Part shown: one piece after another, positions 25,615 through 33,535 of the stretch
Layout of the letters: each line of letters begins with the position of its first letter
How positions within the stretch are numbered: position 1 is the first letter of the stretch
Origin: Scytonema sp035967975
Lineage (GTDB): Bacteria > Cyanobacteriota > Cyanobacteriia > Cyanobacteriales > Nostocaceae
NCBI GenBank assembly: GCA_035967975.1
Contig: JAWQFQ010000017.1
Span: forward strand, 11,739-75,738
Length of the DNA stretch: 64,000 bases
Reading direction: 5' to 3'
Position numbers and translations under genes: made by a program
Notes under the pieces: model-generated
What the model saw: only the letters and a program-made list of their open reading frames with translations
Databases searched by the model: none
What the model was told of the DNA's origin: nothing

Positions 25615-26697
25615 CTAGCTAGCGATCGCAGGTGCAATCAGAGCAACAGGCTGTGCATCACCAGAAGCTAAATCGAGAGGGAAGTTGTGAGCATTACGTT
25701 CGTGCATCACTTCAATACCAAGATTTGCTCTGTTGAGGAGATCCGCCCAAGTGTTAATAGTCCGTCCTTGGCTATCAAGAATAGAACTATTGAAGTTAAA
25801 CCCATTCAGGTTAAACGCCATTGTGCTAATACCCAAAGCTGCAAACCAAATTCCGACAACGGGCCAAGCAGCTAAGAAAAAGTGCAAGGAACGGGAGTTA
25901 TTGAAGCTAGCGTATTGGAAGATTAACCGTCCAAAGTAACCATGAGCCGCCACAATATTGTAAGTTTCTTCCTCTTGACCGAACTTGTAACCAACATTCA
26001 TTGATTCCACTTCTGTGGTTTCTCTGACCAAGCTGGAGGTCACTAAAGAACCGTGCATTGCTGCAAACAAGGCTCCTCCGAATACCCCTGCAACACCTAG
26101 CATATGGAACGGGTGCATAAGAACGTTGTGTTCAGGAGAAAACACAATCATAAAGTTAAACGTTCCAGAAATACCAAGCATCATGCCATCGGAAAAGCTA
26201 CCTTGTCCAATCGGATAGATGAGCAGTACTGCTGTAGCAGCCGCAACAGGGGCAGAAAAAGCAACAGCAATCCAAGGACGCATTCCCAGTCGATAGCTTA
26301 ATTCCCACTGACGACCCATATAGGCGTAAATAGCAATCAAGAAATGAAGCACAATCAGTTGATATGGACCGCCATTGTAAAGCCATTCATCAAGGGTTGC
26401 AGCTTCCCAAATAGGATACAAGTGCAAGCCAATAGCAGCCGAGCTAGGGACAACAGTAGCTGAGATGATGTTGTTTCCGTAGAGGAGTGAACCCGACACA
26501 GGTTCCCTGATGCCATCAACATCAACTGGAGGCGCAGCAACAAAGGCTAGGGTAAATACAATTGCAGCGACTAATGCTGTGGGAATTAACAAAACTCCAA
26601 ACCAACCAATATATAATCGGTTTTCAGTACTGGTAATCCAGCTACAGAAATTTTCCCACAGGCTTATGCCCCTACGCTGTGTAATGGTAGTTGTCAT
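25615..26697 (-). CDS. psbA: Photosystem II D1 protein, D1' (low-oxygen) isoform
   Basis: The reaction-centre core subunit that binds P680, pheophytin, QB and the Mn4CaO5 cluster; 360 residues, five membrane helices. Functional residues are intact: Tyr161, Asp170, Glu189, His190, His198, Ser264, His332, Glu333, Asp342 and Ala344. It carries all three marks of the D1' isoform, Ala80 (ISAT), Leu158 (AVLLIYP) and Ala286 (IWFAALG), plus Met173 in place of Pro. D1' genes are induced by low oxygen in several cyanobacteria. Many other changes (such as Ala144 and SPEHN at 187-191) separate it from the copy at 57470. Own promoter (26757-26786) and terminator. Confidence 0.96.
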   Translation of the reverse strand: MTTTITQRRGISLWENFCSWITSTENRLYIGWFGVLLIPTALVAAIVFTLAFVAAPPVDVDGIREPVSGSLLYGNNIISATVVPSSAAIGLHLYPIWEAATLDEWLYNGGPYQLIVLHFLIAIYAYMGRQWELSYRLGMRPWIAVAFSAPVAAATAVLLIYPIGQGSFSDGMMLGISGTFNFMIVFSPEHNVLMHPFHMLGVAGVFGGALFAAMHGSLVTSSLVRETTEVESMNVGYKFGQEEETYNIVAAHGYFGRLIFQYASFNNSRSLHFFLAAWPVVGIWFAALGISTMAFNLNGFNFNSSILDSQGRTINTWADLLNRANLGIEVMHERNAHNFPLDLASGDAQPVALIAPAIAS

Positions 26698-26756
26698 TTC
26701 TTCAAATTATGTGTAGTAGTTGTATTGCTGGCAAGCAGATTTGCTTGTTATTTAAC

Positions 26757-26786
26757 TATATAACTTTTTAGTTATACAATTGTCAA
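26757..26786 (-). promoter_or_regulatory. Sigma70-type promoter of psbA (D1')
   Basis: On the minus strand a consensus -35 TTGACA (26781-26786), an 18-bp spacer and -10 TATATA (26757-26762). The predicted leader of ~50 nt holds an inverted CAAGCA/TGCTTG pair near 26733-26748. Confidence 0.75.
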
Positions 26787-26845
26787 TACCCTGTAGAAAA
26801 ATTTTTGACCTCTATGGTCTGGTTGCAAATCAAGGAACAACTGAT

Positions 26846-27559
26846 ATGAACGCTGGTGATATTGTGAAACGGTATATACAAGGAGAGAGGAGTTTTCAAA
26901 AAGTAGATTTGCGAGAGGCAGAATTGATCAATGCCAACTTAAGCCTGATAGACTTTAGTCAAGCGGATTTGCGTTGCGCCCGACTTGGTAAAACAAACTT
27001 TAGTCAAGCTAGCTTTCGGGAAGCAGACCTAAGCGAAGCAATCCTTTGGGGAACAGACTTAAGTGAAGCAGATTTTTTTAGGGCGGTGTTACGTGAAGCA
27101 GACCTGACCGGTGCCAAACTCACTCAAGCATACTTAGAGGAAGCAAACTTAAGTAAAGCCAGCCTGTGTGGTGCTCATTTGAACGGTGCAAAATTATCTC
27201 GTGCGATTCTTTTTGAAGCAGACCTACGCCCCGCTTCTGACCAACCAACAGACCTAGGATACGCCGTATTGACGGGAGCAGATTTGAGTTATGCTGACTT
27301 GGGAGCAACACTCCTGCATCATGCAAATCTAGATGGAGCAAAACTCTGTAGAGCTAAACTAAACAGGAGAACGCAATGGGGTTCTCTGGGGACTGACCTC
27401 AGTGAAGCCAGTTTGCGTGGTGCAGACCTCAGTTACGCCGATTTAAGTGGTGCCATTTTGCGAAAAGCTGATTTGCGCGGTGCAGATTTAACAAGAACTA
27501 TTCTCAATAATGCTAACTTGCAACAAGCAATCATGCCTGATGGTAGCATTCACAATTGA
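26846..27559 (+). CDS. Pentapeptide-repeat protein with cap motif
   Basis: A 237-residue protein. The N-terminal cap MNAGDIVKRYIQGERSFQKV is followed by about 35 A(D/N)LxX repeats (ADLRCARLGKTNFSQ and on) to the C-terminal LQQAIMPDGSIHN. That last motif (IMPDG) is shared with the other pentapeptide protein at 16531. The start at ATG 26846 is chosen because AAGGA lies 9 nt upstream; the frame extends to 26780 but has no site there. It is divergent from psbA (D1') with ~150 bp between, so the promoters share a region. Function unknown. Confidence 0.87.
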   Translation: MNAGDIVKRYIQGERSFQKVDLREAELINANLSLIDFSQADLRCARLGKTNFSQASFREADLSEAILWGTDLSEADFFRAVLREADLTGAKLTQAYLEEANLSKASLCGAHLNGAKLSRAILFEADLRPASDQPTDLGYAVLTGADLSYADLGATLLHHANLDGAKLCRAKLNRRTQWGSLGTDLSEASLRGADLSYADLSGAILRKADLRGADLTRTILNNANLQQAIMPDGSIHN

Positions 27560-27577
27560 CCAGACTGCGAATCTATG

Positions 27578-27610
27578 AGAAACCCGGTTTCTTAAAGAAA
27601 CCGGGTTTCT
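27578..27610. repeat. AAACCCGG palindrome, copy 5
   Basis: AGAAACCCGGTTTCTT and AAGAAACCGGGTTTCT, a perfect palindrome 19 bp after the pentapeptide gene stop; likely works as its terminator. Confidence 0.95.
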
Positions 27611-27805
27611 GGACTAGTATTACACCACATAAATTCTGATAGGTAAAACCATGTTCAAGCTCATCCTCTTTTCCACTTCCTTTGCGCTCTTTGCGTCTTC
27701 TCTTCTCTTCGAGAGGCTCCGCCAACGAGACGCTGCGCGAACGAGACGCTTCGCCAACGCGAATGCGGTTTTTTATTTACCCATCAAAATCAATGTGGTG
27801 GACTA

Positions 27806-27859
27806 CTAGAGCGCCGTTACAGAAATCCTAAAAACCCGGTTTCTTCGCGGATGGTAAAT
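27806..27859. repeat. MITE fragment (one end)
   Basis: CTAGAGCGCCGTTACAG, then AAAAACCCGGTTTCTTCGCG and GATGGTAAAT. This matches one end of the element at 36331-36457 (read from its right end); the other half is missing. Confidence 0.75.
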
Positions 27860-27979
27860 ACATGCGTTCGCGGAGCGTCCCGGAGGGAAGACAGCGCAAC
27901 TACGAACCATTAAAGAATTTGTCCCGTGTTTGTCACTTTCTCTTGATATTCTCTTTCAAAGAGTTTGGTGTTGATTAAG

Positions 27980-29107
27980 ATGAAGTCTTTAGTCACAAAT
28001 CAAGACTATAGAGTTAAACACACAGATATTTCTGAGCAAAATCGGGCTGATAGGAATGGTTCATTCAGTTTCAATGGTAATCAATGGAGTTGGTTGGAAA
28101 AGACTAATAATCCTGTTTTAAAAGAATTATGGGCACGAAGGGCAGATGTTACAAATAGCGATTTTAATGTTTCACCTCCCACTGAGTCTCTACTTCCTAC
28201 TGAGCCTAATAACTCTCTTGTCATTCCAGCAGAAAACACGCAGGTTTCTGGAGCAGATCGGGTTGAGACAATTGAGGTAGGGTCTGGAGGAGAAGCCATA
28301 AATCTATTTAGTGGAAATAATGATAATACTGGTACAGCCACACCAGATGGTAGCAATCCTACTGAGCCCATAGGTAGTGAGAATAACTCAAACGAACCAA
28401 GCACAGTCGTAAGTCTTTCCAATGGAGTCGATCCGTTGATAGGGGTGACAGATTCAAAAATACAAGCTGGCAAGGAATACAAGGGTGAAGGAACTTTTTA
28501 TGGTGCTACTGGAGCAGGACATTGTAGCTATGATCCTGTAAAACCAGGGGAACCCCTATTGATTGCTGCAATGAATCACGAACAGTACAACAACGCTGAG
28601 GCTTGTGGTTCTTATGTAGAGGTATCTGGACCTAAGCAAGAAGAAGGCGCTGAACCAATTGTGGTGAAAATTGTGGATGAATGTCCGGAGTGTAAGCCCG
28701 GTGACCTCGATTTGAGTCCTCAAGCTTTTGAAATGATTGGTAACCCAAATGATGGTCGCATTCCCATTAGTTGGCACTTGGTCAATCCTGAAAAAACAGA
28801 CCCAATTGTGTATCACTCTAAGGAAGGAAGTACAAACGAATATTGGACCGCCATCCAAATTCGTAATTCTAATGCTCCTATTTCAAAGTTAGAAATGCTA
28901 GAAGATAACGGTTCGTGGACAGAGCTTCAGCTCGAACCCTACAACTATTTTGTTGATAGCAATGGTATTGGTGCAGGAGAGCACACCTTCCGCCTCACCA
29001 ATACTCTCGGGCAAATCATCACCGAAACCTTTGAACCTGCTATTGGCGGTCAGGATATTGTCAGCCAATATCAGTTTCCTTCAACTCCCTTCCCAACACC
29101 TAGCTAA
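27980..29107 (+). CDS. Bacterial expansin (EXLX1-like: DPBB domain plus CBM63)
   Basis: A 375-residue protein with a low-complexity Ser/Asn/Thr-rich first ~155 residues, then a two-domain expansin. The double-psi beta-barrel carries GTFYGATGAGHCSYD, AAMNHEQYNNAEACGSYVEV and IVDECPECKPGDLDLS, where the final Asp matches the essential acid of EXLX1. The CBM63-like second domain has ISWHLVN, YHSKEGSTNEYWTAIQIRN and GAGEHTFRLTNTLG. Expansins loosen cellulose non-hydrolytically. No signal peptide is visible, so secretion is unexplained. Start taken at ATG 27980; TTG 27965 is also open, and neither has a Shine-Dalgarno. Confidence 0.85.
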   Translation: MKSLVTNQDYRVKHTDISEQNRADRNGSFSFNGNQWSWLEKTNNPVLKELWARRADVTNSDFNVSPPTESLLPTEPNNSLVIPAENTQVSGADRVETIEVGSGGEAINLFSGNNDNTGTATPDGSNPTEPIGSENNSNEPSTVVSLSNGVDPLIGVTDSKIQAGKEYKGEGTFYGATGAGHCSYDPVKPGEPLLIAAMNHEQYNNAEACGSYVEVSGPKQEEGAEPIVVKIVDECPECKPGDLDLSPQAFEMIGNPNDGRIPISWHLVNPEKTDPIVYHSKEGSTNEYWTAIQIRNSNAPISKLEMLEDNGSWTELQLEPYNYFVDSNGIGAGEHTFRLTNTLGQIITETFEPAIGGQDIVSQYQFPSTPFPTPS

Positions 29108-29192
29108 GTACAACATTGTGTGAGTTCGTAGTAGCGCTTCAGCATGCAACAGACAGATAACTACGAACTTTAACGCTATGAACTGTGAATTT

Positions 29193-29229
29193 CTAGAAAC
29201 CCGGTATCTTTGAGATACCGGGTTTCTAG
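29193..29229. repeat. AAACCCGG palindrome, copy 6
   Basis: CTAGAAACCCGGTATCTT and AGATACCGGGTTTCTAG, perfect arms including the outer CTAG, between the convergent expansin and acsF genes. Confidence 0.95.
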
Positions 29230-29328
29230 CTTTTTACGAATGATGGGCAGATTGCTATAGTTACGATGCATGAGCTAAAGCGCAACTACGAACCATTACG
29301 CTAATACTTCGTCAAATTATATACTGAG

Positions 29329-30405
29329 TTAACAAACCATGCTTCGAGAGGACTCTGCATCAATGGGTTTCATGAGATAGAGTTGTAAGAGATGCCCAAG
29401 AATTGACAAACGTAAGGGAAGTGTTCGGATAAACTTGACAATTTGTGGTTGGGAACTGCGGTTAATCTCATTTATCTTTTGGTTTTTATCGGAACAGAAA
29501 CCCAAACGACGGAAAAATTCAGGGTTATTAGTATTTAAAACCGCTGGAAATGCTCGTGCTGCAGTTTCGTTGGTCTTGCGAATGACTTCAGTATCAAACT
29601 CTGTTGGGTCAATTCCGAGCAAGTGATAAAAACCTGACCGTTCATGGACAGTTAGAGTGTGGGTGGCAAAAACTGATAATAGGAAAAACCTACTCCACAA
29701 TCTGGCTTTCCAATTGTTCCAAAGTTGGGGTTGCGAACGCAAAAGAGCTTTAAAGATATCTCCATGACGGTTCTCGTCTTGACACCAGCTCTCAAAGTAG
29801 CGGAAGAGAGGATAAAATTGGTTTTCTGGGTGTTGTTGCAAATGATGGTAAATAATAATGTATCGCCAGTAGCCAATTTTTTCTGATAAGTAGACGGTAT
29901 AAAGAACCCACTGTATGGGAAAAAAAGTATACGTGCGTGCTTTGGTGAGATAGCCCAAATCTAAAGAAACATTAAAGTCACTCATTGCTTTGTTTAGAAA
30001 CCCAGCATGGCGGGCTTCGTCACGAGCCATCAGTTGAAAGATTTCTGCCAAGATAGGATTGCGGTCTTTCAAGCGGCGTGATAACTCCTTAAACAAAAGG
30101 AACCCAGAAAACTCTGAAACACAGGAACGTTCCAGGTAATCAACGAAAGCACACCGCGCTTCCCCTTCGATATTTTCCCAAGATTGCTCAAACTCCGCAT
30201 CTCGCACAAAATGATGGCGGTTGTAATCTGCTCGCATCTCTTCCAGCATCGCCTTTAATTCAGTTTCTTGAGCAGATAAATCCAAGTTAGCAGCCGTTTC
30301 AAAGTCAGTGGTGTAGAACCGAGGTGTGAGAATTGTTTCCTTTAGTGCTGTTTTTGCCCCTTTCTTCGAGGGTTCTGACGTTTGCTTTGCAGGAGTATGA
30401 ACCAT
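29329..30405 (-). CDS. acsF: Mg-protoporphyrin IX monomethylester oxidative cyclase (AcsF/ChlA)
   Basis: A di-iron membrane-associated enzyme that forms the isocyclic E ring of chlorophyll using O2; 358 residues. Diagnostic segments: KETILTPRFYTTDF, YNRHHFVRD, SCVSEFSGFLLFKEL, MARDEARHAGFLNKAMSDFN (E-x-x-H) and CQDENRHGDIF. Compared from memory with housekeeping AcsF proteins it diverges in the N- and C-terminal thirds, so it may be the ChlAII-type isoform used at low oxygen; that is inference. ATG at 30405. Ycf54, its usual accessory protein, is encoded at 9645. Confidence 0.92.
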   Translation of the reverse strand: MVHTPAKQTSEPSKKGAKTALKETILTPRFYTTDFETAANLDLSAQETELKAMLEEMRADYNRHHFVRDAEFEQSWENIEGEARCAFVDYLERSCVSEFSGFLLFKELSRRLKDRNPILAEIFQLMARDEARHAGFLNKAMSDFNVSLDLGYLTKARTYTFFPIQWVLYTVYLSEKIGYWRYIIIYHHLQQHPENQFYPLFRYFESWCQDENRHGDIFKALLRSQPQLWNNWKARLWSRFFLLSVFATHTLTVHERSGFYHLLGIDPTEFDTEVIRKTNETAARAFPAVLNTNNPEFFRRLGFCSDKNQKINEINRSSQPQIVKFIRTLPLRLSILGHLLQLYLMKPIDAESSRSMVC

Positions 30406-30757
30406 GATTATCTGAATAACTATTGAAAGTTGGCATCATCATACAGCTATATCGCTGGTTGGTTATCAAGTTTTAAAGCAAACTTAACAAAGTTGCTGTG
30501 GATCTAGCAAGGGTGTCACCAGGGGTGCGTCTAAACGTGTAAAAAGTTGCCAGATTTTACACGAGTACTTAATTCTATTCGATGTGATAACATAAGCGTG
30601 TTTCTAATTCATAAACTGAGCTTTAAGCGATATTAAGAAATCCGATCTATTCAGCTGTTGACTTTCTTAGCAATCCCTCGGCTATAGTAGCTGGAATAGA
30701 TAGCACAGTATAGCCATAGCTAAAAAACAGGCGCTTATAGAAGGATTTTTGACAGAC
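30406..30757. other. Intergenic region upstream of acsF
   Basis: About 350 bp between divergent acsF and the GAF fragment. It contains GTAAAA and TTTTAC arms around AGTTGCCAGA (30539-30560) and AT-rich promoter-like DNA, with no gene seen. Confidence 0.6.
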
Positions 30758-30940
30758 ATGACGGAACGTGAACAAGCCGAGCAAACCATTCGCCAACAGG
30801 TAGAGCGAGAAAAACTGCTGAGAGAAATCACCCAGCGGATTCGTCAATCCCTCGACCTCCAAACTATTTTCGAGACCGCTTGTGAAGAAATCCGCTTAGT
30901 GATAAAGGCCGAGAGGGTGGGCATCTTCAAACACTTTTAG
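30758..30940 (+). pseudogene. Truncated GAF-domain protein
   Basis: Sixty residues that read like the start of a phytochrome-type or kinase GAF domain: EREQAEQTIRQQVEREKLLR (coiled coil) and SLDLQTIFETACEEIRLVIK, then AERVGIFKHF and a stop. In intact proteins this strand continues into the rest of the ~150-residue GAF domain. Nothing in the following 200 bp continues it in another frame, so it is a 5' remnant. Confidence 0.7.
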
Positions 30941-30957
30941 CTCAATCAAAAAGAAGC

Positions 30958-31006
30958 CCCACATCTGACCCGAAGAAGAGCAGTGTGGGATGAATTTTTG
31001 ATTTTT
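30958..31006 (+). terminator. Hairpin with downstream T-run
   Basis: CCCACATCTG and CAGTGTGGG (one bulge) followed by ATGAATTTTTGATTTTTTT. It lies 18 nt after the truncated GAF stop. Confidence 0.6.
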
Positions 31007-31156
31007 TTAACCTGCTTCGACTTTTAGAGTATCCTCTTACAGCTGAAAACGTGCAAATTGATAAAAGAGCTTGAATCCCAGATGTGAAATTGGGATTTTC
31101 CATCAATTAAATGTTAAGTAATATTTTGTTAACAGTGTCTTCGCGCTTATCCCGAC

Positions 31157-32860
31157 CTACTTTAAGCTAGAAAACACCTGATTGACTGCTGCAACAATTC
31201 TACCGCCAGATGCCATATCAGCAGCAATTTGGACAATATGTAAGTCTAGAGATTGTTCGTGGTCATCCCAGATGTAAGGACGGTCAGCAGAAGGGGAATG
31301 TCCAACTACATCGCGTACTGCCATGTATAACTCTCGAGTTGCAGGCGACAGGGTAGCACGAGCATCGTAATGATTGGCAACCACGTAGGTGCGTAAATCA
31401 ACCGCTTGCACCCCAAACATGAGAGCGATCGCCATATATTCAAAAAAGATTTCTACGCTCGTCCGTGCTAAATTCGCAGAGGCAAAGCCTTGGCTGTTAA
31501 TGTTTTGGTTAAATTGCTCAGCATGAGTAGGAAATCTATCGGCGATGGAATTCCCATAGAAGGTCAATACCGGCATGATTGAGTTGCCAGCTATTTGCAG
31601 ACCCTTCATCCCCATGTTCACAGTACGTTGACAATTTCCGACTAAAGAGGGTGACAGTCCGTTGTTAAATTCGGGTGCTACAAGGGAAGCGATTTGTACA
31701 TCCAAATGTTTAGCCAACAAACCAATGTAATAGCGCAACTGATCCATCCCCACACCGATGTACTGTCCCAAGAAATTACCGCCATGATAGCTAGCTTGAT
31801 TTTCAACATCGATGAGTGGATTGTCAGTGACTGAGTTAATTTCCACCTCAACTTGTTTGGTAATCTGCTCAATGCCATCGACAATCGGTCCCAAGTACTG
31901 TGGCAGACAGCGCAGTGAATAACGGTCTTGAATCAGATGAAAACCACGATAATTGTGAGAACCATCTAATTCCTCCCTAATTAAACGTGAACCAGCAAGC
32001 AAGTTGAGTATTTGGGAAGCAGCCCATTTTTGCCCTGAATGTGGCTTCAGTTCATGAATAAATGGGTGGAATGATTGATTAGTGCTATGAAAACCTTGAA
32101 TAGCTAAGGCATGCACACCCATTGCCACCGATAATAAAACTCTGGTGTTGTACACACAGTTAGCAGCAATGCCAGTCATGACTGAGGTGCCATTTACCAT
32201 TGCCAACCCTTCTTTAGGAAGGAGTTGCAATGGCTCTAAACCCAGCTTGCTAAGTGCTGTTGGCGCATTCATCTCTTTTCCATTAAAGTCAACGGTATAG
32301 CTTGGGTCTAAACCAATCAACGCTCCGGTAATGTAGGACAATGGCACCAAATCACCACTCGCACCAATGGAACCAAATTCATAGACATGGGGTGTGACAC
32401 CAGCATTTAGGAACTTTGCCATACGCTGGATTAGTTCGAGGCGGATGCCTGATGCACCGTGCAAGTGAGAGTTGATACGCAAGAGCATAGCAGCACGAAC
32501 ATCAGCTTGGGGTAATCGTTGTCCTGCTCCTGACTTGAGAAACCGCATCAGATTGTTCTGGAGCAATGCCGCGTGTTCAGGAGAAATCACGATATTTGCC
32601 ATGCCGCCAAAGCCACTTGTCACACCGTAAATTGGCGCTCCCGATTTCACAGCATTTTGAATGTAGTCACAGGATGCTTGCACGCCACGCATGATATCAG
32701 GAACGTTCGTTAAACTTACCTGAGTACCATGACGTGCCACACTGACTACTTCGTCTATTGTCAGATTGCGGTTACCCACAACCACAGTTTTGTCTGAATT
32801 CTCAAGCAAGCGTGATACACCACTAAAGTCAGTCTCAATCTTTGAATTTCTTGTTTTCAT
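31157..32860 (-). CDS. Phenylalanine ammonia-lyase (MIO enzyme)
   Basis: Eliminates ammonia from L-phenylalanine to give trans-cinnamate. With the start at ATG 32860 (GAGGAA 6 nt upstream; the frame extends further but lacks a site) it is 567 residues, the length I recall for Anabaena PAL. The MIO prosthetic group triad Ala-Ser-Gly falls at 167-169 (SIGASGDLVPL), with the catalytic Tyr in IYGVTSGFGG. The selectivity loop reads RFLKSGAG; Phe-Leu rather than His argues for Phe over Tyr or His as substrate. Other segments: LPKEGLAMVNGTSVMTG and FPTHAEQFNQNINSQG. No cinnamate-using gene is nearby. Confidence 0.93.
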   Translation of the reverse strand: MKTRNSKIETDFSGVSRLLENSDKTVVVGNRNLTIDEVVSVARHGTQVSLTNVPDIMRGVQASCDYIQNAVKSGAPIYGVTSGFGGMANIVISPEHAALLQNNLMRFLKSGAGQRLPQADVRAAMLLRINSHLHGASGIRLELIQRMAKFLNAGVTPHVYEFGSIGASGDLVPLSYITGALIGLDPSYTVDFNGKEMNAPTALSKLGLEPLQLLPKEGLAMVNGTSVMTGIAANCVYNTRVLLSVAMGVHALAIQGFHSTNQSFHPFIHELKPHSGQKWAASQILNLLAGSRLIREELDGSHNYRGFHLIQDRYSLRCLPQYLGPIVDGIEQITKQVEVEINSVTDNPLIDVENQASYHGGNFLGQYIGVGMDQLRYYIGLLAKHLDVQIASLVAPEFNNGLSPSLVGNCQRTVNMGMKGLQIAGNSIMPVLTFYGNSIADRFPTHAEQFNQNINSQGFASANLARTSVEIFFEYMAIALMFGVQAVDLRTYVVANHYDARATLSPATRELYMAVRDVVGHSPSADRPYIWDDHEQSLDLHIVQIAADMASGGRIVAAVNQVFSSLK

Positions 32861-33097
32861 ATTAAATTCCTCAGTAACAGTAATTGCCACCGGGAACAAT
32901 GGCGGCAATAATGGTAAATTTCTAACCCATCCTCATGCCTAAGTCAAATCCCGCCTCAATAATATGACTACTCGACAATAATAGTACTAGCCATTTATAG
33001 GGGATTATATATTTACGACTTCATCTCAAAAAACAAAGAAATTACATTAGAGTTGAACGACATTAATTTGATAACAAACTACTATAAAAATCACAAT

Positions 33098-33132
33098 GAG
33101 AAACCCCATGTAATTGCATGGGGTACTTTCTC
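33098..33132. promoter_or_regulatory. Strong hairpin
   Basis: GAGAAACCCCATG, TAATTG loop, CATGGGGTACTTTCTC: a 13-bp stem with a 3-nt bulge. A transcription terminator or RNA leader structure, unlike the repeat families elsewhere. Confidence 0.6.
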
Positions 33133-33162
33133 TATTTACATTGTATTGATACGTGGAAAAAT

Positions 33163-33200
33163 AACATTCTCGGTTAGGAAAGATTTCTAAAGAGAATGTT
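33163..33200. promoter_or_regulatory. Inverted repeat AACATTCTC/GAGAATGTT
   Basis: Perfect 9-bp arms with a 20-nt spacer; could be a hairpin or a pair of operator half sites. Confidence 0.45.
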
Positions 33201-33235
33201 CATTCAGTTATAACCTAGTTTTTTTAGTTGTCAAG

Positions 33236-33249
33236 TCCTATGCATAGGA
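33236..33249. promoter_or_regulatory. 14-bp perfect palindrome (candidate operator)
   Basis: TCCTATGCATAGGA. Its GCATAGG half recurs at 33297-33303 (TTGCATAGGGG). Such a symmetric site just before TATACT-like DNA would suit a dimeric regulator; untested. Confidence 0.4.
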
Positions 33250-33535
33250 AATCAACTATATACTAGAAAAAAAATTATGATACACCCGACACTATTGCAT
33301 AGGGGTACAAATCTTCTTTTTCACTGGGTGCTACTCCTAGAACTGAAGTTTTTTTAAGAATAAAGGAGGCAAAAACCCCTTGCTTGGGGCAACCTGCTCT
33401 CTGCCGTTATTTCTAAAGTCAGAATTTACACGTGTGAAAGCGTTGTATATGGCAGATTTCGCCGCCAATAGGTTTACAAAAGTTGTCTCCACTTCGTCAT
33501 TTTTAACTTATTGCTAGCTACTATCAATTATGTAA

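Larger units (their letters stand above)
27560..27979. other. 420-bp intergenic region, repeats only
   Basis: Holds the palindrome at 27578-27610, a GC-rich GAGACGC patch at 27700-27770, the MITE fragment at 27806-27859 and a GCGTTCGCGGAGCGTCCCGG patch at 27863-27885. No gene seen before the expansin start. Confidence 0.8.
32861..33535. other. 675-bp leader region between divergent PAL and hemN remnant
   Basis: No intact gene. It is rich in dyad symmetry: hairpins at 33098-33132 and 33163-33200, a 14-bp palindrome at 33236-33249, and an isolated AAGGAGG (33363-33369) followed by AACCCCTTGCTTGGGG without an ATG at proper distance. The last feature may be what is left of an earlier start region. 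Confidence 0.65.

Noticed and set aside
33363..33420. Strong AAGGAGG as the start of a hidden gene
   Set aside because: The only codon at suitable distance is a TTG; the frame runs 54 codons to TAG and resembles neither HemN nor another family.
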